DNA from: Gamsiella multidivaricata
Lineage: Eukaryota; Mortierellomycota; Mortierellomycetes; Mortierellales; Mortierellaceae
NCBI RefSeq assembly: GCF_025024155.1
Contig: NW_026251776.1
Span: 62,001-126,000 of the forward strand
Direction of reading: 5' to 3'
DNA: 64,000 nt
The notes under the pieces are model-generated. The model was not told where the DNA came from. It made no database searches and saw only the letters and a program-made list of their open reading frames with translations. Positions 25,955 to 37,618 of the stretch are shown here, piece by piece (the stretch's first letter is position 1; each line of letters opens with the position of its first letter). Position numbers and translations under genes: made by a program.

Positions 25955-28347
25955 TCATAGGTAAAGTTTTCCTGGGGCTGCAGGAGCAGGACGATGAGCA
26001 CGATGCTGTGGCCCGTGATTGCCCTGTTGCTGCTGGTGTTGCTGTTGATGTTGGTGGTGCATCTGCGGAATCATTGTATGCTGGCGATGCTGGTCCTGAT
26101 AATGTGTGTGTTGCTGTTGTTGCTGGTAACGCTGGACCTCTGCGCTCGGAGCAGATCCCTGCTCGTGATATCCTCCACGTGTAGGGCCTTCAAACCCAGG
26201 GCCTCCAGGCACCGGCCCCGTTGGACCGCTGTGACCATGTCCATGCCCATGAATATGATGATGGTGCTGATCTAGGCCATCGATCCCAAACGACTCGTAC
26301 CGCGCCCGGTTCCGAGTGTCGTCCGGGATAGACTCTGCTTTTCTCTTGTTGGCCATCACCATCACCCCAGACTGAGGCGTCAGTGGCGACGTAACCGAGT
26401 CTATACCAATATTAACAGAGCGAAGCATAATCAATACAGGTTGTTTTTTGTTCGTATGAATAGTGCGTAATGATCCATCAGCAAAAGACATACCTCGACG
26501 CGCTAGAGCAGTATCCGTCATTTGCTCGATTCGCTCTCGCATCCATTGAATCGTTCGCTCCTGTGATGCTTGCAGCTGCTCCAGTTTCTGTGTGTGCTGC
26601 TTCAGTGACATGCACACATCCTCCACATAATGCAGCCGGTTCTCCAATTCCTCTGTAGTACGTGGACTGGTCGGAGATCCGGGGAGTCGATGGCCCGTTA
26701 ACGAAAATGACGACTGTTGCTGATGGTGTTGAGTAGCCGAGGTGAATGCAGGGCCAGCAGCAGCAGAGATTGGGGGAGGGATTGCAGGCGAGGGCATGGC
26801 CTGGATGGGCGCCGCGCCAACATGTGATGTTGGAGGGGGAAGGGTATTATACTTGTTACCAGAGGGCAGTGAGGGAGTCGACTGTGGCGAATCCTTATGC
26901 GCCTTGTTTCCTCCCATAGAGTGCAATCGATCTGGTCGTTGGAAGTCGTGATATGGTGGGTGGGGGTGATGACGCTGAGGTGACCCGTATGATTGGCCAG
27001 GGTGCGTAGCATTTGAGGAGTGAGCACTATCAGTAGCAATGCTGCCACGCTTAGCAGCGTAACGCTCGTCTCCATCACTCAAGTCGCCTGGGTGTCGATG
27101 AGTTGGATTCACTGACGACGCATCTTCTGGGGATTCCAAGGGTTGCTGTACTCTTGGCGACATGGCGCCCCGTGGGGCATCTCCAATGGAACCGTGTGTC
27201 CTCGGCGGCTGATGGGATGGTCCTGCGGAATATGTACTATTCCCACTCTGCGAGGGAGGGCCCTCTGAGTGAACCCCTGCGCCAGGATGATTCTTATCAG
27301 GTTCCTGACCCGGTAGACTACCCTTTCTATGATCGACTCCTGGCACGCTATGGTTGCGGAAGTTCTCAGAAACTCCAGTTGCTCCTCCTAGAGCTGCTTC
27401 GCCTTCGCTGTGATCCCTACCCATCAAGTGAGGCTTCATTGGACGATATGCTTGTGTCCCAGACCCTCCAGAATAGTAGGATGGTGGAGGAGGCGGTCTT
27501 GGATGGTGCTGTGGGTCTTGAGAGCTTCTTGGTGATTCCGAGACATGTTGGAGGGCATACGGGCGCTCTGGTGAATGAACGTTGGGGTAGACCTGGTGTC
27601 GCTGTTGCAAGCCCGGCCTGCGCACATCCTGTTGGTGGCGTGGGAAAGGATATTGCGATCGAGGCTCGTGTGGCTGGTGTGTTGAATCTCGCATCTATTG
27701 ACGAAAAGGGCCCACAATAGGTTCACATGTTAGGAAAATAATCGCGCGTTCTTTTAAACAGGGGTGATGAGAATTCTTCATACCAAAGTTGAGTCCCGAA
27801 CCTCGGGCTCTCTTAGGCTATTGGTGAGTGAAGGATGGCGGCCTCCGGTAGTAGGACGCATTGTAGGGGATGGTTGACCGAGATGGCGACTTGGGGGCGC
27901 TTGCGGATGGTGCTGGTGATGGTGTGGTGGCAAGCTTGACTTGTAAGCGAGACCTGAATGTTGACCACCTTCACCACTGTTAGACCTGGACCTGTCGTTC
28001 CTTTGAAGAAAGTATCCCTTTCCGTGCTCGAATACCACCCTTGATGTTGCTGGGGCTGTGTTCATCGATCTTGCAGATTTACGCTTGATGTTCTTGCGCA
28101 GATGAGGAAAGTCGCGCTGAAAATGGGGGTGATAGAACTGCCAGCGTTGTGTCTCGGGATTCTTCCTGTTCATGTTCGATTCTTCTATGGGTGTACATTC
28201 CCAATGTTAGACTTTGCAATATTGTCTGATGTGCAAGGATGCAGCTGTAGTTATTTAAAGCAATCCACTTCCGACTGAATTTACCTCTATCATAGCGGTA
28301 GACTTATAAGTTTTATCGAAAAATGAGCATAGTTAGCAAACTAGCGT

Positions 28348-28385
<38 letters not shown>

Positions 28386-29859
28386 AAACTGAATCCCTAG
28401 CACAGATGCGTGAGCTTACTTTTGTGAAATCCATACACTAAAAAAAAATTAGTTGCAGAAGGTTGGTTGTATGGTTGGTTGGTTAGACTCCGCTTAGTAA
28501 TGCCAGTTCGATGCGAATGCTTCGAAGAGAGGTTCTACTTACTGTTCAACTGGCGGACAAAACTCTGCCAGTTGTTGTGCTTGAAAAACTTTGGCAGGAT
28601 GGTATCCGACAATTTGATGCAGTTGTATACGTAGAACATGTCCCCCTCCTGGGCCCAAGAGATAAGATGTTGGATCGAAGGATCTTCCACCATCCTATTC
28701 AGTGAACAGAGTATGACAGTGATGTAGCATGTTAGTGCCACGACCGCTATATCACGATCACATCAACCATGAGCAAGGTTACTTACCTGTACAATTTATC
28801 GACAAACATGCTGCGGACTTTGACCGGCTTGCGCGAGCCGCCTGCAGAGCGAGCAGTCGGGTCGGACCCATCCTCATTCTTTGTCGAGGCGCTGTCATCT
28901 CTGGACTCTGTGCCGTCCTCGTTCTCTTCAGATTCATCGTCATCCTGTATATTGTCCTCGTCATACATCAGGTCGTCCTGCACGTCTCCCTCATCTCCAG
29001 TGTCGCTTCTGGAAGGACTAGAGTTTTGAATACCTTGCTCATTCTGTAACCGACTTGACTCCTCTCCATCACCGCCAAGACTCCCTTCGCTCCCTTCGCG
29101 CGGGCACTGTGCCTCGTAGTCCTCGATAGACGATCGGTCGGATCGGAGATACATGTTAGGCCTTACTGGTGCACGTTCCGCATCCCAACGACGGCCATTG
29201 AAGGCTGCTGAGTGTTCTTTCCCGTCAAAACTCCCGCTACGGCACCGCTGACTGCCGCCAACAGCAACATTAGCATTGTCGTCGTGAACGCTGCTAGTGT
29301 TATTGTCAATGTGGTTGTGGTTATCGGCTCTGTGATTGAAGGGGTTTGGTGTCCCTGGAAGTGCTCTGCGTCCTGGTGAGCTAGATCGACGATGGATCGG
29401 TGGGGTGCTATCGTCTTCACTGTTGCTATTAGGCGGCTGATACGAGTGCGAGGGTGTACGTGCATCTGATAGCGATGAGCGATCGTTATCGCAACCTTGA
29501 TCGCGGCGAAGATGACTCTTCGCGCGGTCAGACTCGGTACTATTCTCGTCCTGTGATAGAGTCGGGACGGTCATGGCGGCGATGGGCGGTGTTGATGAAG
29601 AAGCGAACGTGCCGGCAGAGGAAGAGAAGGTGTCGGGTGTACCAAGGAGGCAGACCGTCGATGCAGTGGCAACTGCAGCAAGAGTGGCTAGATTTAAGGT
29701 TAGGGTTGGCGCGTAAGCTACGGTCGGGGAGGTGGACGGCGCCGGCGATGGCAACGATGATGGCTCGGATAGCCGTCGTGAGTGGGGAGAACGCAGGGGC
29801 GAAACTGGAGGGGAGAGTGGGGTCGATGCTGAGAGGGGGCCGAAAGGCGAATGATCCAT
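25955..29859 (-). CDS. HSF-type DNA-binding transcription factor
   Basis: Predicted nuclear transcription factor with a winged-helix HSF DNA-binding domain. Exons are 28787-29859, 28543-28694, 28420-28437, 28285-28302, 27784-28184 and 25955-27694, all in phase (1,133 residues if the last exon is uncut). The domain (about residues 350-450) reads FVDKLYRMVEDPSI, LPKFFKHNNWQSFVRQLN, MYGFHK, then a wing and WQFYHPHFQRDFPHLRKNIKRKS. The recognition helix and the post-helix motif are typical. A 345-residue Ser/Pro- and acidic-rich N-terminus precedes it. The C-terminus is Gln/His/Pro-rich, with a predicted short coiled coil (ENRLHYVEDVCMSLKQHTQ onward, about 820-860), shorter than the HR-A/B of true heat-shock factors. 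It could be an Hsf1, Skn7, Sfl1 or Mga1 type; no response-regulator domain is seen, which excludes Skn7. Confidence 0.88.
28285..28437 (-). other. Two consecutive 18-nt micro-exons inside the HSF domain
   Basis: Micro-exon A (28420-28437) completes the codon for Met and gives MYGFHK. Micro-exon B (28285-28302) gives IYRYDR. Both are 18 nt and both begin with two bases and end with one base of a split codon. Flanking donors are GTAAGT, GTAAGC and GTAAAT, with acceptors TTTAG, TAAG and ATAG. Without micro-exon A the invariant MYGFHK of HSF domains would be missing. The intron between them (28303-28419) is one third poly(A) on the coding strand. Confidence 0.78.
28349..28384. repeat. 36-nt T homopolymer
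   Basis: Thirty-six T in a row on the + strand (A on the transcribed HSF-gene RNA) inside the intron between the two micro-exons. Length may vary between assemblies because of homopolymer error. Confidence 0.85.
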
Positions 29860-32800
29860 AAAAAGAATTGAAATGGTGAGGGGGGATAAAAGGATAAAGG
29901 TTGACCGCCTCCCAAGTGCGATGGGATCCGTGCGAGAGAAGAAAAAGAAAAAGAAATTTTATAGAATAGTTTAAACGCGGTTGAATTCAGTTGAAAAAAG
30001 ACGCGTTATGTTTTTTGTTTGGTTGCTCTGTTTTGGGTTGGTTGGTGTTGTCGAATATATACAGTGGCGTAGGGATGAATCGACCAGGAGTAGACATGGA
30101 TGTGGATGAGGAATGGAGGGAAAGAAGAAGAGAACACATAAGCGTGATATTGAGGGTTAGTTAGTTAGTCATCCGATAAATAAATAAACAAAGTGCAGCC
30201 GACCCTTCTCACGCGCCACGCATAACCCATCCATCCAATCCACTTTTTTTTTCTTTGTGCACAATCCCTTTTGATAAATCGAAATAATTAACGAAGACAT
30301 TGCAGATGCACCCAATGTTGATTGCATATCTTTTCCCTGAAGGAGAAAAGACAAAGACAAAGGAAAGAACATGTTTCTGAACATGCGCCAGTGATGTGCA
30401 CCGATGGGACCTCGCCCCAGCCGAAGGATTGTATTTTTGGTGCTCTTACAGTTGTATGCAGGAACCTGCCGATGGTGGTTCAGTAATAGGGAACAAATAT
30501 CTACTCTCAGGTCAGTAACATGTCGATACACAAGGTAACTGACTACCCGAGCAAATATCGCAGGGGAGAAAAAATTAATAGCAGCCGACGCGCCAAAAAA
30601 AAAGAAAAAAAAAAAAGTGGCCAAATGGATAAGTTGGATAAGGGGCTAGGGTCGGAGAGCAGATGTTTGCGATTGAGCTCGCGCTTAAGATGAGCCGTGT
30701 GTCAACCAGGGACGACACCAAGTTGTGGTTGTTGACGTCTGATGCTGTGATGGATGAAGTGTGTGCACGCTCCCAATGATTATTTCGCTTCACGATTGTG
30801 CGACAAAGGAAAACAGCAACAAAGTGGGTGGTCATGCATACATTGCTGCTACACAAGAGGAGGAACATGTACAAATGCAGTAAACAAACACGCCCGACGC
30901 AGCCATTCCGCTCATGCTTCCGAAGACAAAGACGCCGCAATTGAACTGAATTAGAGTCATAGAATGATGAGCAGCAACCATCAGGTGTCCCTGGGAATTA
31001 TGGTGCACACACCCAAAATAAATATAAAAAATACCGATCAAATGAACAACCTTAACCCTAGTCTATCGAAAAATTCACAGACCATAACGTAGAGCAATGG
31101 TAGGTTTGCCGAGGAGGGGAGGGGGAGGGGGAGAGGGAGGGGAGAGCTGAATGTGATAGCGAATACCAGATGCAGAAACAAGAAGAGATAGTGGGAACTC
31201 TGTGTGACACATGGACGATAGAGGCACACCAGGATCTGAAGATGAACAAATGAGCAGATGGACTACTGAACAATTGGTCAATCACAAATAACTGCAGGGG
31301 AATTGAAAAGCGTAACGTAAAGGTAGGATAAGGAGATCGAGCGATGCGATGCGATGCGATATGATATGGCCATTGTAAAAGAACAATTCCTCTTTCCACC
31401 TTCTTAAAACTTCTTTTGACGTTCGTCCGCGTCAGTTACTATGTTCAATGGTCTGTTGTATTGTTTGGATGGGATATTCTGTTGCTTGTTGATTGTTTGT
31501 TTTGATTGTTGTTCGACAGCGCTGGCTCTGATGACGAAGGATGAAAGATACTTTGGCGTGCATGAGAAGCTGCCATTCTGATCAATTACGGTTATTCAGC
31601 AATTCAAATTGGAGGGAGATGTATCTTTCCAAAGGACCATGCTCAGGGAAGATGAGGAAACAAACAACACAAGTGGAAATCAAGGGAATGTTCCAAGCAC
31701 CAAAAGTTGGGGAAACTATAAGTTGACTATTCTCAGGTACGACCTCACGGACCGTTTGGCACTGTTTCATGCTGATGTTCATAAACGTGCGGTGGCCTCA
31801 CGATTGAGCAGTGGTGATTGGCAAAGATTGGCATAGGGAAGACACAAATGCAACAGGTGGAGCCCAGTGGCGATTAAACCCCCCGAGAAAATAATAAAGA
31901 GCCATAGGTGCGAGAGAAATGTTCAGATCGCCGAGGGAGGAAGGGAGTGCTCTGGAGATATTCTTACCTCGATCGCTTGCGGATGTAATTTCCGATGGGA
32001 GATGGAGAAATGAATTAGATCGAGATCGATGGACGTGGAGATGGAAGGTAATTGGATGAACTGCGGCTGCTGTGTATCTGTGTGCGGGAGAAAGGAAGAT
32101 GAATGAAGAACGTCAGACTCAGATATCGGATATCTTTGAGATTGGGTGCTGAGAGGGGAGTGAAGAGAAAACTGAAGCCGAAGGAAATGTCATGGAGAAG
32201 TGGGAAAAGAAGCAGCGGTTTTTCTTCATGGATCATAGGGGACCAAAAGAAGAGGAAGAAAACCCCCCCTGGTTGCATCGGATGTGTGCGTGTACGTGTT
32301 ATGTCTTTGAAACGCTGTAGACTCTGGTGTTGCACCTGACCTCACCAACAACGAGGTTGCGCGAGAACAAGAGGAAAGCGATTAAAGCGTGCAACCCCAC
32401 ACACTCACGCACCCTTCGCAAACACCCAATGAATGAAAAGTGAGATAAAAGGGCGGGAGAGAAGGAAGCGATGGGCACATTGGGAGAAAGTGTTCCAGCG
32501 TGCTTGTTACGAAGATCTATCTTATTTCTTTTGTGATGGGTTAGGATTATCAAGCTCTCGCATATACCCGTTGCATGTGCATGTGCCGAGGCTATGGACC
32601 CATGCCCATGTCTATGCCATGTCATGCTCCTTGGACAATCAAATCTCTGCTCTCGTTCTTTCTCATTTCCACAACAAGTCGATTGTGTAATGCGCTGCAT
32701 CGTGATTGTGTGTCGTATACAGTTGGGTTGGCATATGTCATTGGTATTGATTTTACAATAGAGCAGTGGATAGACTATCAGATGCTCCATTGTTTTGGGT

Positions 32801-33853
32801 GCTCAGGGCAGGCCCAAATGGAGAAAGACAGGGGTAGATGGCGATCAGTGTGGAACGACGTGTGGAGTGGGTGTACGCGTGAATGTGCAACAATGTCCAG
32901 GAGGGTACTTTTTTTCTTTTCTTTTCGCCCGCCAAAAAAGAAGAGTATATGTTTAAGAAGAGCATTGACTCCTAAAGACACGCGTTGAAGGGCCTAATCT
33001 CGAAAGCGTATGATGCTTTGACTACAACCCTATCCTACCTGCGAGCAAGACGTGGCGAATTAGGGGGGGAGTCAGTGTCAATTGAGGTGTGAGAGAGAGG
33101 GGAAAAGTAGGCTGGAGAGTGGAGAGGGTGAATGAGAGTGTGTGTGAGTAAGAGAGGCGAGGGGGTGTTCAGAGAATGAAGGGGTAGGAATCAGAATGAA
33201 TGAAGAAACGAATGCGAATGAGCGAAAAGAGAGGAGAGTGAAGTTCGATACCAATTGAGAACCACGAATGGCTGTGGAGGTGCTTATAAGGGAAAAAGTG
33301 CGAGATGTTGGGAGCTGTCGGTGCCAACATCGCTGTGGACTCCTGAAGGAAGCGCAAAAGGGCTTCTTTGGAAATGTATTGAATCATGTGCCGTAGAATA
33401 GAATAGTAATCGTATTGGACATCGCACGAAAGGTACATGTCGACCACAAAGTACTGCTTGCTCTATCCCGCGCAAACAAATTCGAGCCGGGCTTTCGCCA
33501 ACAGCTCACCAGCTCCATTTTTTGGTCCCTGTTTGTTCGCTTCGTGCAGTCCTGCGCTTGTGTTGCTTCCTTCTGTGCCGAGGTATGAGGAAAGAGTACC
33601 GGCTCGAGTGCAGAAAAATCACATTCGTTCGTTCGTTTGTCCACCCATTCATTATTTTTCTGTGTCAAAACGGCTCTTTTCATTTATTTTATTTTTTTTC
33701 ACGCGATGTCAGTAAGTAGACTCTACATAGATAAAGTCTACAATAGTTCGACGATTACTCCGTTACTTCAAACACTGCGATGCTGCGTGCATAAGGAAGG
33801 ATACATATAGATTTTAGTCGGCTGCTCATTAGTTTGGAGTTAAGTGTAGAACC
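29860..33853. other. Gene-poor region upstream of the HSF-type gene
   Basis: About 4 kb with no supported gene. It has a purine run with several G-tracts (31110-31146, possible G-quadruplex), a GATGC repeat (about 31342-31360), GA-rich stretches (33080-33180) and scattered A and T runs. Near 29860-30070 it should contain the HSF-type promoter. Short open frames on both strands show no recognisable motif or splice pattern. Confidence 0.4.
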
Positions 33854-34219
33854 ATGCTCTTCTTGAACCCTGAGCCAAGTCCTATCTTCATTTCCCCTAC
33901 CCTGATTTTCCTCCGGCTCTCCTCTCAGCTGCCCAAAGGGTTAAGTATGAGCACTTCTGTCTTATGTGATCATTTATTTTTATTTCATCGCTTTCTGTGT
34001 TCACTAAGGCAGTGGACTCAACTAAACGACAACACGGACCCAAATGCTCTTTCGTCTAGAGTACTGGCAGCCTATGCGGTGGTCAAGGCTGCTCATTTGA
34101 TGAGTCAACGCTTGCTCAAAACCACCAGGTCTCCCACTACATCTCCTCGAGACAAAGCAATAGAGCAGGAAGGCATGCAAGGAAAAAAGCACGGGTCAAG
34201 GAAGGTGCTTGAACCTTGA
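33854..34219 (+). CDS. Possible small protein, unrecognised
   Basis: I do not recognise this product. ATG 33854 is in a fair context (GAACCATG), and the frame stays open to TGA 34217-34219. A 69-nt stretch, 33940-34008 (GTTAAG...CTAAG), looks like an intron and its removal keeps the frame, giving about 98 residues ending in a basic tail (MQGKKHGSRKVLEP). The middle (ALSSRVLAAYAVVKAAHLM) could be an amphipathic helix. It stands alone in a gene-poor region with no homology evidence, so it could be a chance frame. Confidence 0.25.
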   Translation: MLFLNPEPSPIFISPTLIFLRLSSQLPKGLSMSTSVLCDHLFLFHRFLCSLRQWTQLNDNTDPNALSSRVLAAYAVVKAAHLMSQRLLKTTRSPTTSPRDKAIEQEGMQGKKHGSRKVLEP

Positions 34220-37200
34220 ATTTAGTTCCGCGTAAACGATGCGTGCGGCCACTGAAGAAAAAGGAGGTCTAATCTGCCCTGGACAAATCACCGACGAGCG
34301 ATGGCGGAAATGCAAAGTCTGTCTCCGAAGGGGTACATGGGTAGCTTTCTTCACACACTCACTTCGTAAGCCGCGGTCAACAGCAACTAGAGGAGTCCTA
34401 CATCTGTTCTTGTGCCCCTGTGTGTGCGCCATACTTCAACGACATTCAAACCAAGGCCTTGTGCATATCAACATGCAGTTCACGTTCTCAATCGAATCTG
34501 TCATCTTTTTTCGCGTTTTCTCTATCCTTTGCAAAGTCTGAGCCAGTAGACGCATTGTTTGCTGTTAGAGTAGACTAGTGAATATCCATGACTAATTACT
34601 ACTAGGGTGCATGTACTCTGCAGTCAGCACAGGTACTGTACGAGGGTACATGTGCACCACTGTTTCCTAGGAATGTGGCCCGATTCTATAATTGCATTTA
34701 TTTTGTCACAGGTGAATATTCTCGCCGCTGATTTGGCAACAGCTCCATGTATGTTTGTGTAGTACAGCACTCTGCTGCAGTAGTGCATCCAGACGTCGGT
34801 GCACATGCTCCTTCACATCATCACCCGTGTTCGTGCTCTGCATGTCTCACCTCTACTTTAACATGCACGCACTAGAGAGATGTCTGTGTGTCGTGTCGTG
34901 CCATGAAGAAACCGAGCATCAGGGGCGGAGGACAAATCCCGCATGGAACTTAATTGAAATATATTTGCTCTCTGAATGTCCCAGCTTATCGTAAAACGCG
35001 TTACTCAAACGAAGGAACCCGTGCCGGGTTTTCATAGCTCGTTTCCGCGACCAAAAACACCTGCTCTCGCTTCCATTATTACAGCAAAGATCGATGGACG
35101 AGCTGCAATTGCAATTTAACAACAATAACAACAACAACCCAACACCATCAACAACAACAAAACCCAAAAACAAAAAACAAAAAAAAAAAAAAAAAAAATA
35201 GATGGGGTTGTAAGTTTACATACAACGCGTACATGGATGCAGGGGCAGGGACTACTTCAATGCATAAAATATTTGGCCTGAGATATCTGTTATGTCGATT
35301 GTTTTCCTTGTACGCCCAAGGGTTATGGACCCTTGCTCAATGCCTTCGATCCATTTCCACGGGACGGGGAATGGCACGAATCAGGGTACCGGTGCTTCCC
35401 CTCGAATTCATTTGTTTTTTTCCGCAAACCATAACTTGGAGTAAAAGAAGGGAAATGCCCTCGTTGTGATATCCTTGGATTTTCCTCTTTCCGCTTATGA
35501 TTCTCTGATTTGCTTACTTTTCTTTGGCCTGGGCTGAAGGAAGCACAGTAAACATTATTGGGGTAAGGCGGAGTAGATCCTCAACCTTCTTTTGGTCCGT
35601 CTAACGGGTCATACATGCTGCATCGCTGCATAGACTATCTGCTTCTCGAGGTCTGCAGTGGCGCGGGATTGAGAACGGGAACAGAGCGCTGGAAAGGAAG
35701 AGATAGATAACAGTTGCACAAAAGACCAATGTTCACACTCAGAAGAATGAACAATACAGTTTGTGCCGTTCTGCTGAGGCTCCTCTCGAGAGAAGTGATT
35801 TATGATGGCTGAAGTAGCAGCGTCCTCGAATTGTGGTTGAACCTAGGGTATAGGCTATGAACCAAAGGTGGACTAGCGTACACCACAACAGAGCCAGAAC
35901 CGAGCGCAACATCTCAATATCTATTGAGCGTTTGCCCGATATCCTTCTGGAAATGCCGATTTCTCGCAGTAAACATCTATGCAGTGCTATTAGCTCGTAC
36001 GACCTAATTTCAGGCCTTGTTTGCCCAAGCGGCCTATCATTTATAGACATGGTTTCGAACCGCCTCCATCCGCTGCTGTTTCCTTGACCCCGAAGCAATT
36101 AGTCTGGGACTCGTGCAACCGTCATCGATTACGCCATTCTGGCCACACCGTATGAGAGCATTTTGTTCCGCCGATGGGTTCTTCTCCTGTTCGATATAAT
36201 AAGGCATCCATTCATGTATAATGGCATACTAGACCAATTTCGCTTACTGAGAATACTCTATGCTGCAGTCGCTATGGGAACCAATTTGACCCAAATGGTC
36301 AGGGGAATGCTGCACTACACATTCACGCGTCCGACGACACAACTACCCACTACGTTGCCTAGATATGAAACATGAATCACCTCGTCATCATTCGCTGAAT
36401 CCGCTCAATTCAGCATTAGTAGCTGTACTATAAGACGTTTAGGGGATGCTAGGAGTAGGTGTAGTTGTCGGAAGATGAAAAAAGGGAGGAGATAGTGGTG
36501 GTGATGATGATGCTAGCTGAACGCTTACCAGGCTTGAACAACCACAAACAGGTACAAGGTATCTCATAATGGAAGGTCTGTTATTCGCGTGTACTATGAA
36601 GGATGTAGAAGGACCATGTACACCTTCTCACAACGTGCATTGAGCAGCTGTAAAAGGAGAGAGGCATTTTTTCTTTAAAAAAGAGCGATTCAAGGGGAGA
36701 TGAGATAGAACAGAAACCGCTATGCATATGAAGTAGCCTGTCTTTTTTTTTTTATATTGTCCTTGTCACTTTCGTTAACCAGTAACCGGCGAGGCGTATC
36801 ATGCTCACAGAGCGGTGGGTCCAGGTTAGGGAAATAGCGGACGATGGAGGATCCTCCTTGTGTTTGTGTGCACAGGAAGGACCAGGTAGAGCCAATGGAA
36901 CGCGTCCATTGGGGACACAGAAGAGCACTGAGTCTCAGACGCGCGTAGGAAAAATAATAGTAATAGTAATAGTAATAGTAATAGTAATAGTAATAGTAAT
37001 AGTAATAGTAATAGTAATAGTAATAGTAATAGTAGTAAGTAATAGTAACAATAAGCACTTCAAAAGACCTCCTCAGGAACCGGCAGTAGGAGGTATCCAA
37101 TAGAGGAGCACCCGAGAACCAGCATTTTGATCATGTATGTACTGCACGAGAAAGACGCTCAACCGATTATGTCGATTGAGCATTACCATATCATCCCGAT

Positions 37201-37618
37201 CTGAGCCAATAACAAGGTCTCGGTCTGTTGGTACGAGAGGATGTATGGGGTATCTGAGGGGCTACCGGACGAGAAAAAAAAAAAAAAAAGCGTCAGAACC
37301 TCAAGGCTCCAAGCAGAAGAAGGGGTATGCTATGCCAAACAGGAAAGGGATTGGCTGACCTGGCCCATGCACACAGATAGGATGGTTGTGGGTGGATGAT
37401 ATGCGACATTTTACATAACGGCACTGGACACAAGGAAGCGAGAGCAACGCGCCTTCTCCTTCAAGCTGTGGCGGTTCGACTCCCTTTCCATCTCTTCAAT
37501 CCTCTCATTCACTTCCCCACCCATCGAACGCTGCATCCATCCAATCTCCCTTCCCCTCCCTCTCTCTCTCTCTCATCCTCGCCTCTCTTTCTCGCTTACA
37601 GTCCTCGCTCCTCAGCTC
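34220..37618. other. Gene-poor region with weak coding-like fragments
   Basis: About 3.4 kb without a supported gene. An imperfect inverted repeat lies at about 34608-34656 (GTGCATGTAC against GTACATGTGCAC). A 20-nt A run is at 35179-35198 and a hexamer repeat at 36955-37032. Between 35990 and 36375 open stretches in two frames look mildly protein-like (PKQLVWDSCNRHR; FRLLRILYAAVAMG), but no set of splice sites joins them. The end (37540-37600) is CT-rich, like a local promoter or leader. Confidence 0.35.
36955..37032. repeat. TAATAG hexanucleotide tandem repeat, about 13 copies
   Basis: A pure run of TAATAG units. It also creates artificial open frames on both strands (alternating Val-Ile, and poly-Tyr), which should not be taken as genes. 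Confidence 0.9.

Noticed and set aside
36040..36120. B-box-like GGTTCGAAACC on the minus strand
   Set aside because: No T-stem or cloverleaf can be drawn.
36720..37103. Frames giving poly-Tyr (-) and Val-Ile repeats (+)
   Set aside because: Both are produced by the TAATAG hexamer repeat and have no coding support.
37440..37490. Possible tRNA B-box (GGTTCGACTCC)
   Set aside because: The flanking bases do not form a T-stem, and no A-box or acceptor pairing is found upstream.
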